From NCBI GenBank assembly GCA_902587325.1, contig CACIKV010000001.1:1-64000 (forward strand): a stretch of 64,000 nt of DNA. Direction: 5' to 3'. Below are positions 1-10,312 of the stretch, piece by piece (position 1 is the stretch's first letter; each line of letters starts with the position of its first letter). The position numbers and the translations under genes are program-made. The notes beneath the pieces are model-generated. The model was not told the origin of the DNA and made no database searches. It saw only the letters and a program-made list of their open reading frames with translations. The DNA comes from an uncultured Bacteroidota bacterium (GTDB lineage: Bacteria > Bacteroidota > Bacteroidia > Flavobacteriales > Flavobacteriaceae).

Positions 1-1
1 G

Positions 2-1006
2 AAGAAATCTACAATAAAAGATATTTCCGTCGCTTCTGGTTTTTCTAATTCTACTGTTTCTAAAGCATTAAATAATAATAAAGAAATAAGTAAAAGAACA
101 AGGGACAAAATTAAAGCAATTGCTATTAAATTAAATTACACTCCAAATTTCTTTGCCAGTCGATTAAGAAATAATGTTGTAAAAAATATTGGAATTATTA
201 TCCCAGACATACTAAATTATTTTTTTGCAAAAGTTATCAAGGGTGTTCAACAAGAATTGTATAAGTCTGGATATAATTTAACGTGTTTTTTCAGTGAAGA
301 ATCTGCAACAAATGAAAAAAAAATTATTAAAAAATTAAGAGATGGTAGTATTGCTGGATTAATGATATCATTAGCTAAAGACAAGTATAATGAAAATACT
401 GTTAATACACTAAAAGATTTAAAATCATATAATATACCTGTTCTGATGTTTGATAGAATTTCATATGATTACCAATGTGACAAAGTTTATATGGATAACT
501 TTAAAGCAACTTTTGATTGTGTTAATCACTTATCAAATAAAGGAAAGAGTAAAATAGCTTTTATCTCACCAATTCATGATACAACTATTGGGAAAGAAAG
601 ATATCGCGGATATATAGAAGGATTAAAATCTAATAATATTGACTATAAAAGTGAATTATATCTCGCATCAAATAATGGTGCTAATATTGAAAGTGAAATA
701 ATAAAGTTAACATCAGATAATAAAATAGATGCCCTCATTTGTATGGAACCACAAAGTACTGTCTCAATTCATAGTCTATTACTAAATTTAGGATATAAAA
801 TCCCCAGTGATATTGCTATTTTAGGTTTTACCGATGGTCCAATGTATGAATTTATTAAACCGAGTATAACATGTGTTAATCAGCATGGCGAGTACTTGGG
901 AAAATATTCCGCAAAGATTTTACTAGATAGGATAAATAATAAATTAGGAAATGAATTTATTGATGAGAAAATTCCAACATCATTAATTATTAGAGACTCT
1001 ACTTAA
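2..1006 (+). CDS. LacI-family transcriptional regulator (5' end truncated)
   Basis: The reading frame is open from base 2, so the true start lies just before the window. The first residues form a LacI-type helix-turn-helix (STIKDISVASGFSNSTVSKAL) with the hinge following (YTPNFFASRLR). A periplasmic-binding-protein-like effector domain fills the rest. LacI-family proteins in Bacteroidota are usually sugar-responsive regulators of nearby catabolic genes. This one converges on a xylan and xylose gene cluster, with stop codons overlapping by 4 bases, so a role as its regulator is a fair inference. The effector cannot be read from the sequence. An ATG at 257 also lies in frame but would remove the DNA-binding domain, so it is not the start. 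Confidence 0.9.
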   Translation, partial: KKSTIKDISVASGFSNSTVSKALNNNKEISKRTRDKIKAIAIKLNYTPNFFASRLRNNVVKNIGIIIPDILNYFFAKVIKGVQQELYKSGYNLTCFFSEESATNEKKIIKKLRDGSIAGLMISLAKDKYNENTVNTLKDLKSYNIPVLMFDRISYDYQCDKVYMDNFKATFDCVNHLSNKGKSKIAFISPIHDTTIGKERYRGYIEGLKSNNIDYKSELYLASNNGANIESEIIKLTSDNKIDALICMEPQSTVSIHSLLLNLGYKIPSDIAILGFTDGPMYEFIKPSITCVNQHGEYLGKYSAKILLDRINNKLGNEFIDEKIPTSLIIRDST

Positions 1007-2145
1007 TCAAAATACACATATGAAGTATTCTTATTTTTTAACGTATTTTTGAGAAATTCAACAGCTTTTTTTGGCTTTAAGTTTGAGTCATAAATATATT
1101 TAAACTCATGATCAGATACTGAGTTTTTATCATATACTCCCCAGGTATTGAAAGTAACAACACCATTTTCTCGTCTTGAGATTAGAGTTTTTAAAATATT
1201 TGAATATCCATTAGCTTGTCTTTCATAAGCATTTGATGAAGGATTAGTTCCAACCAATCTATAATCTATTTCAGTTACATGAAAGTCTAAATCATTTTGA
1301 TGAGCCCAATCAATAATTGAAAGTAAATAATCAATTTTTTCTTTATTTAAAGATAAAATTACATTGTCTCTTAAGTGACCTTGCCATCCAAGTCCATCAA
1401 CTTTATGACCTTTGCTTTTGAGATATAAAATAGTCTCTTTAACTTTATCCCACATTTCTGGCTGCATACCTGCGTGTTGATTAAAAACTAAGCTTATATT
1501 TGGAGCATATTGTTTTGCAATCTCGAAAGCTTTAACAATGTATAAAGGTATACCATCATCATTCTTGCCAATTTGAGTCCATGGATTTTCCCATAAATTA
1601 GTACCATCTTTTTTGTCAGTCCATTGACCATTTGATAAAATAGTTTCATTTACAACATCCATCCATAATACATTAGAGTTATTATTGATTTTTTTACACA
1701 ACTCTATCATATATTCTTGATAAAGAGAAGATAATTCCTCCGCGGTTCTGGAATCCTCTTTTGCCCAGGTTGAAGACTGTGGTCCAATGGGGCCATGTAC
1801 ACGCATTTTTATATTATTTTTTGAAGCAAAATCTAAAAAAGCGTCTACTCTAGTCCAATCCCAAACACCGGGTTCAGGATGAACAATGGTTTGTTTAAAA
1901 GAGTTTTCTGGTGTTGTATAATTAAATTCATCAAGAAAAAGTTGTTCAACATTGGTATTAAGTTGATGGTAATTTAAAGTGGCTCCAAAAACAAAAGTCT
2001 CGTTATTGTAATTATCAGATACTATTTTTTTAAAAGGTTCTTGAATAACTATTTCAGGTTCATCATTTTCAATAATTAATTGACTTGTATCATCTCCACT
2101 CGAACATGACATTAATAAAAAAAATATAATCAGATACTTATACAT
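1003..2145 (-). CDS. GH10 family endo-xylanase-like lipoprotein
   Basis: A 380-residue GH10 protein with a lipoprotein signal (LLMSC, Cys14), so it is probably anchored at the cell surface or in the periplasm. The acid/base Glu167 lies in WMDVVNE and the nucleophile Glu292 in HVTEID, both at GH10 positions. The GLGWQGHL strand (residues 251-258) also fits. GH10 enzymes cleave beta-1,4-xylan with retention. The segment that is normally HTLVWHSQ reads HGPIGPQ (residues 117-123), so the usual Trp and His near the -1/-2 subsites are absent. It is the last gene of the minus-strand xylose operon, 5 bases after a paralogous GH10. Exact substrate is uncertain. Confidence 0.88.
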   Translation of the reverse strand: MYKYLIIFFLLMSCSSGDDTSQLIIENDEPEIVIQEPFKKIVSDNYNNETFVFGATLNYHQLNTNVEQLFLDEFNYTTPENSFKQTIVHPEPGVWDWTRVDAFLDFASKNNIKMRVHGPIGPQSSTWAKEDSRTAEELSSLYQEYMIELCKKINNNSNVLWMDVVNETILSNGQWTDKKDGTNLWENPWTQIGKNDDGIPLYIVKAFEIAKQYAPNISLVFNQHAGMQPEMWDKVKETILYLKSKGHKVDGLGWQGHLRDNVILSLNKEKIDYLLSIIDWAHQNDLDFHVTEIDYRLVGTNPSSNAYERQANGYSNILKTLISRRENGVVTFNTWGVYDKNSVSDHEFKYIYDSNLKPKKAVEFLKNTLKNKNTSYVYFD

Positions 2146-2150
2146 ATAGC

Positions 2151-3266
2151 TTATTCTTTAGGCAGACGAATTAAAGTGTTTTTCTCAATTAAAGATTTTT
2201 TAATAGAATAAAAAGCCTGAGCAGGTTTTAAATCTTTATCATAAATACTTAATATATTTTTTGGATAATTACCAGGACCTTTTTTGTTTTTTATACCCCA
2301 AAGATTTAAAGTTACTAATCCATTATTTCTTTTTGCAATTAGTGTATTTACGATATTACTGTAAGAAATTGATTGTCTGTTTAATACATCAATTGAATTT
2401 GGACTTTCGTCTCTCAGCCAATAATTTAATTCAGTAACGTGAAAACCCATTTGCTTTGAGTGACACCAATCGATGAGGTAAGATAAATAGTCTAAATCTT
2501 TCTTTACAAGACCAACACCTCTAACATCTCTGAGGTGCGCTTGCCAACCTAAACCATCAACTCTTAATCCTTTATTTTTAAGATAGCTAATCGTACTTAA
2601 AACTTTTTGCCACATTTTTCTTTCCATTCCTCCATTATGGTTATAGACTAATTTTACGTTTGGAGCATATTTTTGGGCAATTTCAAAAGCTTTAACTATA
2701 TATATGGGATAACCATCAGAGTTAAGACCAATTTGTGTCCATGGATTTTCCCAACTTGAATCACCTGGTTTTTCAGAGAACCAATCGCCATTTCTCAAAA
2801 TAGTCTCATTCACTACATCCATCCATTTAACATTAGGTTCCTCATTTATCCTTTTACAAAGCTCAATAAAGTACTCTTCTAAATTTAACAATAACTCCTC
2901 CTTGGTTCTATCATCATTTTTTGCCCATTTAGACGCTTGCGGACTTATGGGACCGTGAATTCTTACAGTTAAATTATTTTTTTTTGCAAAATCAATCCAA
3001 TCATTGTGTTTTTTCCAATTCCAAACACCAGGTCTTGGGTGAATCGCAGTTTGTTTTGAAGCATTTTCAGGCGTTAAATAATTAAATTCTTTAAGAAATA
3101 TTTTTTCAAGTTTAGAATTTGAATTTAATGCAGAATATTTAAAAGTAGCTCCAACATAAAATGAGTCTAATGAATAACCTGAATCTTTCAATATGTTTTT
3201 TACAGAATACTTATCCTGAGCTGTAGAATTAAAAAATACTAGTAATATAATTATTAAATATCTCAA
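2151..3266 (-). CDS. GH10 family endo-xylanase-like secreted protein
   Basis: A 371-residue paralogue of the next gene downstream, with a cleavable signal peptide (MRYLIIILLVFFNSTAQ) and no lipobox Cys. Catalytic residues are visible: Glu154 in WMDVVNE (acid/base) and Glu279 in HVTELN (nucleophile). The conserved Asn and Lys of the N-terminal TPENASK stretch remain, but Trp after Lys is Gln, and the HTLVWH loop is HGPISPQ. The two GH10 copies differ in export signal, which suggests one works periplasmically and one is lipid-anchored. It follows the symporter gene by 3 bases in a tight operon. Confidence 0.88.
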   Translation of the reverse strand: MRYLIIILLVFFNSTAQDKYSVKNILKDSGYSLDSFYVGATFKYSALNSNSKLEKIFLKEFNYLTPENASKQTAIHPRPGVWNWKKHNDWIDFAKKNNLTVRIHGPISPQASKWAKNDDRTKEELLLNLEEYFIELCKRINEEPNVKWMDVVNETILRNGDWFSEKPGDSSWENPWTQIGLNSDGYPIYIVKAFEIAQKYAPNVKLVYNHNGGMERKMWQKVLSTISYLKNKGLRVDGLGWQAHLRDVRGVGLVKKDLDYLSYLIDWCHSKQMGFHVTELNYWLRDESPNSIDVLNRQSISYSNIVNTLIAKRNNGLVTLNLWGIKNKKGPGNYPKNILSIYDKDLKPAQAFYSIKKSLIEKNTLIRLPKE

Positions 3267-3269
3267 ATT

Positions 3270-4949
3270 TTAAAATACAACAGGTGAAAAGAACAATAGA
3301 ATTCCAACTACAATTAAAACTAAAACGACAGATAAAACAATATCAATTGTTGAATATGAGTTTTCGGCACTAATTCTATCTTCTTTCGATAAAGTACCAT
3401 AAGATAAACCTTGAATTTTTTGATAATCAGGTTGCGATGTTAATAATGAAACTGAAATACATAAAATAACTGAAAATAAGAACATCCAAATAGCCATATA
3501 TGAAAAATTAATTGAGGCAAATTCAAATAAAAATCCACTATTAATTACACCCTCATTAGTAGCAATTTCGGATCCTAATCTTAAAATAAGTAAGAAGAGT
3601 CCACTAAATAATGTTACAATAGCTGCTTGGGCATTAACTCTTTTCCATATAATACCCAAAAGAAAAACAGTAGTTACTGGTGGAGCTATGTAGGCTTGTA
3701 CATTTTGTAAATATTGATACATCACTCCTCCACCAATTTTTTCCATAATAGGAATCCATGCAATTCCTAATACAACGATTACAATTGTAGCAATTTTTCC
3801 AACATTAACTAAATATTGTTCAGATTTTTTTGGACTTATTTTTTTATAAATATCAATAGTAAAAATTGTTGAACATGAATTAAAAACAGATGCTAGTGAA
3901 CTCATCAAAGCAGCCATTAAACCTCCAGCTACTAAACCTTTTAAACCTACTGGAAGTAATGTGGTTACTAGCATAGGAAAAGCTCTATCTGCTCTTTCTA
4001 CTCCTGTTTCAGGGTCAATAACACTAAATACTTCAGGGTTTTGAATGGTTAGAGCATAAGCAATAATACCAGGTACTAAAAAAATTAAAATTGGTAATAG
4101 CTTCAGATATGCTCCAAAAATAGCACCTCTTCTTCCAATTGTTATATTATTTGCAGCTAATGTTCTTTGGACAATATATTGATCGGTACACCAATACCAA
4201 ATACCTACAATTGTTCCTCCAAATAGTAAGCCTGCCCAAGGAAATTCAGGGTCATCCCAAGGTCTCCACATATTAAAATGATCAGGACTAACAGCAATTA
4301 CAGTCTCGGTAAGTTGATTCCATCCTCCTACTTCTTGAAAACCCAAGTAAGTAATTATTACTGATCCAACAATTAAAACAACTGTCTGCAGAGTTTCAGT
4401 ATACACAACAGCTTTTAAACCTCCAATTATGGTATATATGCCAGTGAAGACAACAATTCCAATTGCTCCAACCCAAAAATCAAGATTTAAAAGTTCACTA
4501 ACAACAATTCCACCTGCATAAATAGTAACAGAAACTTTAGTTAAAACATAAGCAAATAGTGAAAAAACCGATAAAAACCATCTTGATCTACTATCAAATC
4601 TTTTCTCCAAAAACTCTGGCATTGTAAAAGCCCCACTTCTTATGTAAAAAGGTAAAAATAACCAACCCAAAAGTAATACTATCCATGCATGAAGTTCGTA
4701 GTGTGCTAATGGAGTTCCAGAGGAAAAACCTGTTCCAGCAAGACCAACTACATGTTCAGAACCTATATTAGATGCAAAAATTGAGGCACCAATTACAAAC
4801 CATCCAACATTTCTACCAGCAAGAAAATAATCTTCAGTATTTTTATTCCTTTGTAAAGCTACCCATACAGCTACACCTATGAGAATAGCAAAATATAAAC
4901 CGAGAACTACCCAATCTAATCCTTCAAAAATAGTTTTTGTTACTTCCAT
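3270..4949 (-). CDS. Sodium/sugar symporter, SSS family (vSGLT-like)
   Basis: A 559-residue polytopic membrane protein of the solute:sodium symporter family. The N-terminal part (EDYFLAGRNVGWFVIGAS, then NIGSEHVVGLAGTG) closely resembles the sodium/galactose transporter vSGLT, and about 13-14 hydrophobic segments can be seen. It would carry a sugar across the inner membrane with sodium. Its position 3 bases downstream of xylose isomerase and 3 bases upstream of a GH10 gene makes xylose or a xylose derivative the likely substrate. That is context, not sequence proof. The ATG start gives the usual family length. Confidence 0.9.
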   Translation of the reverse strand: MEVTKTIFEGLDWVVLGLYFAILIGVAVWVALQRNKNTEDYFLAGRNVGWFVIGASIFASNIGSEHVVGLAGTGFSSGTPLAHYELHAWIVLLLGWLFLPFYIRSGAFTMPEFLEKRFDSRSRWFLSVFSLFAYVLTKVSVTIYAGGIVVSELLNLDFWVGAIGIVVFTGIYTIIGGLKAVVYTETLQTVVLIVGSVIITYLGFQEVGGWNQLTETVIAVSPDHFNMWRPWDDPEFPWAGLLFGGTIVGIWYWCTDQYIVQRTLAANNITIGRRGAIFGAYLKLLPILIFLVPGIIAYALTIQNPEVFSVIDPETGVERADRAFPMLVTTLLPVGLKGLVAGGLMAALMSSLASVFNSCSTIFTIDIYKKISPKKSEQYLVNVGKIATIVIVVLGIAWIPIMEKIGGGVMYQYLQNVQAYIAPPVTTVFLLGIIWKRVNAQAAIVTLFSGLFLLILRLGSEIATNEGVINSGFLFEFASINFSYMAIWMFLFSVILCISVSLLTSQPDYQKIQGLSYGTLSKEDRISAENSYSTIDIVLSVVLVLIVVGILLFFSPVVF

Positions 4950-4952
4950 AAT

Positions 4953-6281
4953 CTATTTGATATAGTTAAATATTATATTTTCAATTAATTCCTGTTTACC
5001 ACTTCTCAAAGGTAATTCCCCATTATTTTTCGCAAAATTATATAAGTCATCTAAATTTAATTTTCCATCCTCAAATTTTTTTCCATTTCCAGAATCAAAA
5101 CTTTCATATCTTTTTCTAAGCATTTCACTAATTGGAGAATCTGTAAGTAATTTATCTGCAATTATTAGAGCTCTAGCAAAAGTATCAGCTCCACCAATAT
5201 GAGCTAAAAATAAATCTTCTAAATCGGTTGAGTTTCTTCTTAGCTTTGCATCAAAATTTATTCCGCCCCCCTGCAGCCCTCCAGCTTTTAAAAAAACTAA
5301 CATAGCTTCAGTTGTTTCTTGTATGTTAATTGGAAATTGATCCGTGTCCCACCCATTTTGGTAATCACCTCTGTTTGCATCAATACTTCCAAGCATACCT
5401 GCTTTTGCAGCAACTGTTAACTCATGTTGAAAAGTGTGTTGAGCTAATGTTGCGTGATTAACTTCAATATTTATTTTAAAATCTTTTTCAAGCCCATATT
5501 CTCTTAAAAAACCTATTGATGTAGCAGTGTCAAAATCATATTGATGCTTTGAAGGTTCCATTGGTTTTGGCTCAATAAAAAAAGTGCCATTAAAACCTTT
5601 TGATCTTGCATAATCTCTACACATTTTTAAAAACTGAGCCATGTGATCAAGTTCTCTAGACATATCAGTATTTAGTAGAGACATATAGCCCTCTCTTCCA
5701 CCCCAGAAAACATAATTTTCGCCATCTAAAGCAATAGTAGCATCTAATGCAAGTTTAATTTGACCACCTGCTCTTGAAACAACATCAAAGTCAGGATTAG
5801 TTGCTGCTCCATTCATATAATGTGGATTTGAAAAACAATTTGCAGTTCCCCACAATAATTTGATACCTGAATCCTGTTTTTTCTTTTTAATATAGTCAGT
5901 AATATGTAGCAACCTTTCCTCAGACTCAGAAAAACTATTTGCTTCTTGAATCAAATCATAATCATGAAAACAAAAATAATCAAATCCCATTTTAGAAATA
6001 AATTCAAATGCCGCATCAGCCTTATCTTTAGCTGATTCCAAGGGATTATTTGAATTATCCCAGGGAAAATTTTGTGTACCAGCACCAAAAGGATCAGCTC
6101 CCTGGCCGCAAAAGGAATGCCAATAGGCAACGGCAAACTTAAAATGTTCTTTCATTGATTTACCTGCAACAATTTGTTCTGGATTATAATACTTAAATGC
6201 AAATGGGTTTTTTGAATCAGACCCTTCATAAACTATTTTATTAATTCCTTTAAAATACTCTCTACTTCCAATTGTTATCAT
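4953..6281 (-). CDS. xylA: Xylose isomerase
   Basis: A 442-residue cytoplasmic enzyme, the normal length for class II xylose isomerase, which interconverts D-xylose and D-xylulose with two divalent metal ions. Catalytic His106 and Asp109 lie in CFHDYD. Metal ligands are seen at Glu237 (IEPKP, with Lys239), Glu273 and His276 (EVNH), Asp301 (SIDAN) and Asp312/Asp314 (WDTD). It lies between the xylulokinase gene (1 base away) and the symporter gene, so xylose taken up is passed directly to XylA and XylB. No signal peptide. Confidence 0.97.
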   Translation of the reverse strand: MITIGSREYFKGINKIVYEGSDSKNPFAFKYYNPEQIVAGKSMKEHFKFAVAYWHSFCGQGADPFGAGTQNFPWDNSNNPLESAKDKADAAFEFISKMGFDYFCFHDYDLIQEANSFSESEERLLHITDYIKKKKQDSGIKLLWGTANCFSNPHYMNGAATNPDFDVVSRAGGQIKLALDATIALDGENYVFWGGREGYMSLLNTDMSRELDHMAQFLKMCRDYARSKGFNGTFFIEPKPMEPSKHQYDFDTATSIGFLREYGLEKDFKINIEVNHATLAQHTFQHELTVAAKAGMLGSIDANRGDYQNGWDTDQFPINIQETTEAMLVFLKAGGLQGGGINFDAKLRRNSTDLEDLFLAHIGGADTFARALIIADKLLTDSPISEMLRKRYESFDSGNGKKFEDGKLNLDDLYNFAKNNGELPLRSGKQELIENIIFNYIK

Positions 6282-6282
6282 T

Positions 6283-7749
6283 TTATTTATTTAATATTAA
6301 AGTTAATTTTTCTTTCCATCTATTATAAGAATCGTAGTATATATTTTTATCAATTGATGGAGTTATTATTTTTAATAAATCATTTTTATTTATATCTGTA
6401 ATTTCCTTACCAAATCCAGCAGCTCTAGCTGCTCCATATGCACCTGTCACATCATAAATCTCTATTTCATTATTAGAAAGTGTTGAAAATGTTTTAGAAA
6501 AAATATCAGATTGAAATAAATTGTCATTTCCAGCTCTTATAATGGATGGACTTACATTGTCGTTGATTAAAATTTCTAAACCATATATCATGGAAAAAAC
6601 TATTCCCTCCAAACTGGAACGTATTAAATGATTTCTATTATGTTTATTCAGATTAATATTATTAATATTAGATCCAAAATCTTTATTTTCAAATATTCTC
6701 TCAGGTCCATTTCCAAAAGGGAATGTAAATAAACCTTCAGAACCAACTTCAATTTCAGATGCTAAATAATTCATTTTCTGATAACTATCTACATTTAAAA
6801 TATTTTTTAACCATCTGTATTTAATACCTACACCATTAATGCATAATAATTTTCCTAAAATGCTGTTTTCTTTACTATAATTAATGTGGGCAAAATTATT
6901 GATTCTTAAGGGTTCTTTAGATTTTAGCTTATCAGATATTGCATAAATTACACCAGATGTGCCAGCAGTAACAGCAACTTCACCGGGATTAAGAATATTC
7001 AATGAAAGAGCATTGTTCGGCTGATCCCCACCTCTATATCTGATTGGAATATTAAACGGTAAGCCAGTTTCATCGTGAGCTTTTTTGTTGGTATAAGACT
7101 GCTCTTTAAAGTTGTCTACAATATTTGGACATAAAGATTGATCAATTCCATAATACTCAAATAAATGTTCTGCTATACTATTTTTTTCAAAATCCCAAAA
7201 AATTCCCTCAGAAAGACCAGAAATTGTTGTAGAAACTTCGCCTGATAATTTATAGGCTAAATAATCTCCCGGCAGCATAAACTTATATACTTTATTGTAT
7301 ATATTTGGAAGGTTTTGTTTAACCCACGCAAGCTTAGAAGCAGTAAAATTACCAGGTGAATTAAGTAATGTATTCATACATTTTTCACTTCCTAACTCAT
7401 TAAATGCTTTATTACCAATATCAACAGCTCTACCATCACACCATATTATGGAATTATATAGTAGATTTCCTAACTTATCGATTAATACAAGCCCATGCAT
7501 TTGATAAGAAATACCAATTGATTTTATATCTGATGGTTTTACTTTTGATTCTACAATTATTCTTTTTGTTCCCTTGCAAAAACATTCCCACCAAAAATTT
7601 GGATCTTGTTCAGCCCAGTTATTTTGTTTGGAAATAATATCCATTTCATTATTTGGTTCTTGAACAAGAAAAACTTTTTCGCCCGAGTTTGCATCAGTTA
7701 AAGCAATCTTAAGCGATGAGCTTCCTAAATCGTAACCAATATTGTACAT
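6283..7749 (-). CDS. xylB: Xylulokinase (FGGY carbohydrate kinase)
   Basis: A 488-residue FGGY-family kinase that phosphorylates D-xylulose to xylulose-5-phosphate for the pentose phosphate pathway. The N-terminal phosphate loop [10 protein letters not shown] (residues 5-14) and the MHG motif (84-86) typical of xylulokinases are present. The catalytic Asp242 lies in RGGDQPNNA, and a glycine-rich AVTAGTSG segment follows. It is one base upstream of xylA and two bases downstream of the GH43 gene, so transcription as one unit is very likely. Confidence 0.95.
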   Translation of the reverse strand: MYNIGYDLGSSSLKIALTDANSGEKVFLVQEPNNEMDIISKQNNWAEQDPNFWWECFCKGTKRIIVESKVKPSDIKSIGISYQMHGLVLIDKLGNLLYNSIIWCDGRAVDIGNKAFNELGSEKCMNTLLNSPGNFTASKLAWVKQNLPNIYNKVYKFMLPGDYLAYKLSGEVSTTISGLSEGIFWDFEKNSIAEHLFEYYGIDQSLCPNIVDNFKEQSYTNKKAHDETGLPFNIPIRYRGGDQPNNALSLNILNPGEVAVTAGTSGVIYAISDKLKSKEPLRINNFAHINYSKENSILGKLLCINGVGIKYRWLKNILNVDSYQKMNYLASEIEVGSEGLFTFPFGNGPERIFENKDFGSNINNINLNKHNRNHLIRSSLEGIVFSMIYGLEILINDNVSPSIIRAGNDNLFQSDIFSKTFSTLSNNEIEIYDVTGAYGAARAAGFGKEITDINKNDLLKIITPSIDKNIYYDSYNRWKEKLTLILNK

Positions 7750-7751
7750 AC

Positions 7752-8801
7752 TTAATTGATAATTGTATTAATAGTTTTGATTGTACCATCATCATTATGA
7801 AACATTTTTGAATATTTAACATTTCTTAAATGATCCTGTCCGGATATTTGGGTATCGTGATAAAATAGGTACCACTGTTCACCAACCTTTAGTGTTGAAT
7901 GATGATTTGTCCAACCATCAACGGGATTATTAATAACACCCTGGTAAACAAAAGGACCATATGGGTTACTACTTGTTGCATAAACAATAAAATGTGTATT
8001 TCCTGTGCTATAACTCAAGTAATATGTTTCATCAATTTTATGAACCCATGCTGCTTCAAAAAATCTTCTTTCGTGATCTTTGGTCAATATTGGATTCCCG
8101 TTTTTATCAATAATTCTAACTGGCTTTGGATCTTCAGCAAAACTAATCATATCATCAGACATTTTTGCAATTCTTGGTGAAATTGCAGGCCCATCAGGAA
8201 TACCACTATCCAACAATTCCTTTCCGCATATTCCGGGTGAATATTTATTATTCTCATCCCATCGTTGTAATTGACCACCCCAAATACCACCAAAGTACAT
8301 GTAATATGAACCGTCATCATCTTTAAAAACACTTGGATCCATACTATAACTTCCTACTATAGGTTTTTTTTGTGGAATAAAAGGACCTTCAGGTTTATCC
8401 GAAACTGCAGCTCCAATTTTAAAAATATCCTGACTATCTTTAGCTGGGAAGTATAAATAAAACTTACCATCTTTTTCAGCAGCATCAGGTGCCCAAAATT
8501 GTCTTTTGGCCCATGGAACATCATCTAGATCTAATGCAACATCATGAATGGTTACAGGTCCACCAATGTAGTCCATGGATAGTACTCTGTAATCTCTCAT
8601 AGCGTATTTTCCACCACAATCATCAATTGGCGGATTTTCTAAAAAAATATCATGAGAGGGATATATATAGATTTTCCCATTAAAAATATGTGCTGAAGGA
8701 TCAGCAGTAAATATTTCACTGACAAGTGGTTGGTCTTTAAATTTTTTTTGACTGTAAATAACAGTTGTAAAAAGAAGAGTTAAAAAAATAATTTTTTTCA
8801 T
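7752..8801 (-). CDS. GH43 family beta-xylosidase/arabinofuranosidase
   Basis: A 349-residue secreted protein (signal peptide [18 protein letters not shown]) with a five-bladed propeller GH43 domain. The three acidic residues of the inverting mechanism are Asp34 (TADPSAHIF, base), Asp155 (SMDPSVF, pKa modulator) and Glu249 (FFEAAWVHK, acid). GH43 enzymes remove xylose or arabinose from xylo-oligosaccharides. The short single-domain form resembles GH43 subfamily 1 members, but subfamily is a guess. Its ATG overlaps the upstream sulfatase stop by 4 bases, suggesting translational coupling. It likely finishes the oligosaccharides released by GH10 before xylose uptake. Confidence 0.93.
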   Translation of the reverse strand: MKKIIFLTLLFTTVIYSQKKFKDQPLVSEIFTADPSAHIFNGKIYIYPSHDIFLENPPIDDCGGKYAMRDYRVLSMDYIGGPVTIHDVALDLDDVPWAKRQFWAPDAAEKDGKFYLYFPAKDSQDIFKIGAAVSDKPEGPFIPQKKPIVGSYSMDPSVFKDDDGSYYMYFGGIWGGQLQRWDENNKYSPGICGKELLDSGIPDGPAISPRIAKMSDDMISFAEDPKPVRIIDKNGNPILTKDHERRFFEAAWVHKIDETYYLSYSTGNTHFIVYATSSNPYGPFVYQGVINNPVDGWTNHHSTLKVGEQWYLFYHDTQISGQDHLRNVKYSKMFHNDDGTIKTINTIIN

Positions 8802-10240
8802 TTTATTACTATTGGTTTGTTAGAGAAATCTCTCATTTTTTTTAATTTTTTTGAATATAAATCAACTAAGTTTTTGAATTCAGGTTTTTTTGAAATATTA
8901 TAATACTGTTTTTTATCATTTTCCATATCAAACAACATATTGTATAACACTTTCCCTGTTTCATGCTGTAAAACCTCATGATATGAAAACTTGTTGTCTT
9001 GTACAACCTCTAAAGTTTGATATCTACTATAAATTTCTTTTTTATGTTCCAAATTAGGATTTCTTAAAACAGGCACAAAACTTTTACCGTGAATATAATT
9101 TGGTGGTTTTATTCCAGCAATTTCACAAATTGTTGGATATAAATCTACATATTCGACCATTGTATTAGTTTGAAACCCTTGTTCCATATTTGGTGATGAA
9201 ACAAGTAATGGAACATGTATTGCTTCTTGAAAAGTGTGGTGTTTACACCAAAAACCATGTTCACCTAGAAAAAAACCATGATCACTCCAAAATACAATTG
9301 TAGTATTTTTTCTTAAGTCTAGATCATCAAGAGATTTTAAAAGTTTTCCAATTAATGTGTCTAAATAAGTAATTGTTGCATAATATGATTTGATTAAATC
9401 TTCTTCCATTTTTAAACTAACAGGACCAGATTGAGGGATATCTATATACCAATTCCTAAGTTCAAGCCAATCGTGAGCTATAGCTCTTTTTGGTGAATTA
9501 ACTGGGACGGTTTTTTGTTTAGAAAAAACTAAATCGTCGAACTCATATAAATCACCATATTTTTTTGGTTGAATAAAGGGAAGATGAGGTAAAATATAAC
9601 CTACAGCTAGAAAAAAAGGATCCTTTGATTTCTTGTATTTTTTTAATTGATTTATAGCAACATTAGTTAATTTTCCATCATTATAATCATCATCGGAAAC
9701 ATCAGAATATTCAAAAGGTGGACCAGCAAACTTTCCATCAGGTCTTAATTTTTTGATTTCTTTTTGCCTTTTTACAGATATTGGATTTTTATAATCTGAA
9801 CCATTTCTAAAATTGTAAAAATCATCCCAATCACTTTTTGAATCATCAGCAAAATGAGATATTTTTCCTATTGATGCGGTTTTGTAACCATTCTTTTTAA
9901 AAATTTGTGCTAATGTAGTTGCTTGTGGAACATCCTTATCAGCTCTTGAAGTATAAGAGTCAAATCTCGTAAAACTTCCTCTTATACCAGTTAAAATGCT
10001 CGCCCTACTAGCACCACACACAGCTATGTTAACGTAAGCTTGATTAAATTGTATACTTTCCGAAGCTAATTTATCTAAGTTAGGAGTATGCATCTGTTTG
10101 TGACCATATGAATTTAATAATGGTCTTAAATCGTCAACACCAATGAATAAAATATTTTGCTTTTGTTCTTGAGAAAAATTTGAAAATAATAGAAAATTAA
10201 CTGAGAAAAACAATAAATACTTAAATCTCATATTTATCAT
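8798..10240 (-). CDS. Family S1 sulfatase, iduronate-2-sulfatase-like
   Basis: A 480-residue exported sulfatase. The metal site FIGVDDLRP (Asp36, Asp37) and the formylglycine signature VCGASR (Cys75 with Ser78 and Arg79) are present, with Ala replacing the usual Pro of CxPSR, as in many iduronate-2-sulfatase relatives. The later SDHGFFLGEHGFWCKH segment supplies further metal and sulfate ligands. Cys must be oxidised to formylglycine by a maturase, and none is in the window. The gene sits between the SusCD terminator and the xylose genes, so it may desulfate a xylan-type glycan. An internal ATG four codons in (MRFKYLL) is an equally good start. Confidence 0.92.
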   Translation of the reverse strand: MINMRFKYLLFFSVNFLLFSNFSQEQKQNILFIGVDDLRPLLNSYGHKQMHTPNLDKLASESIQFNQAYVNIAVCGASRASILTGIRGSFTRFDSYTSRADKDVPQATTLAQIFKKNGYKTASIGKISHFADDSKSDWDDFYNFRNGSDYKNPISVKRQKEIKKLRPDGKFAGPPFEYSDVSDDDYNDGKLTNVAINQLKKYKKSKDPFFLAVGYILPHLPFIQPKKYGDLYEFDDLVFSKQKTVPVNSPKRAIAHDWLELRNWYIDIPQSGPVSLKMEEDLIKSYYATITYLDTLIGKLLKSLDDLDLRKNTTIVFWSDHGFFLGEHGFWCKHHTFQEAIHVPLLVSSPNMEQGFQTNTMVEYVDLYPTICEIAGIKPPNYIHGKSFVPVLRNPNLEHKKEIYSRYQTLEVVQDNKFSYHEVLQHETGKVLYNMLFDMENDKKQYYNISKKPEFKNLVDLYSKKLKKMRDFSNKPIVIK

Positions 10241-10267
10241 AAATTAAAATTTATAGATGTATTAAAG

Positions 10268-10300
10268 AAAAAAAAGGAGGAAATAATCCTCCTTTTTTCT
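10268..10300 (-). terminator. Intrinsic terminator after the susCD mini-operon
   Basis: A 10-bp perfect stem (10271-10280 with 10288-10297, core GGAGG/CCTCC) with a 7-base loop is followed by a T-run when read on the minus strand. It separates susC-susD and the small secreted gene from the downstream sulfatase/xylose operon. It could end transcription or attenuate it so that binding proteins are made in excess of the enzymes. Confidence 0.8.
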
Positions 10301-10312
10301 AAAGTTTATAAA

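Noticed and set aside
7295-7637. Two plus-strand open frames within xylB
   Set aside because: They lie wholly inside a well-supported kinase gene and look like antisense shadows.
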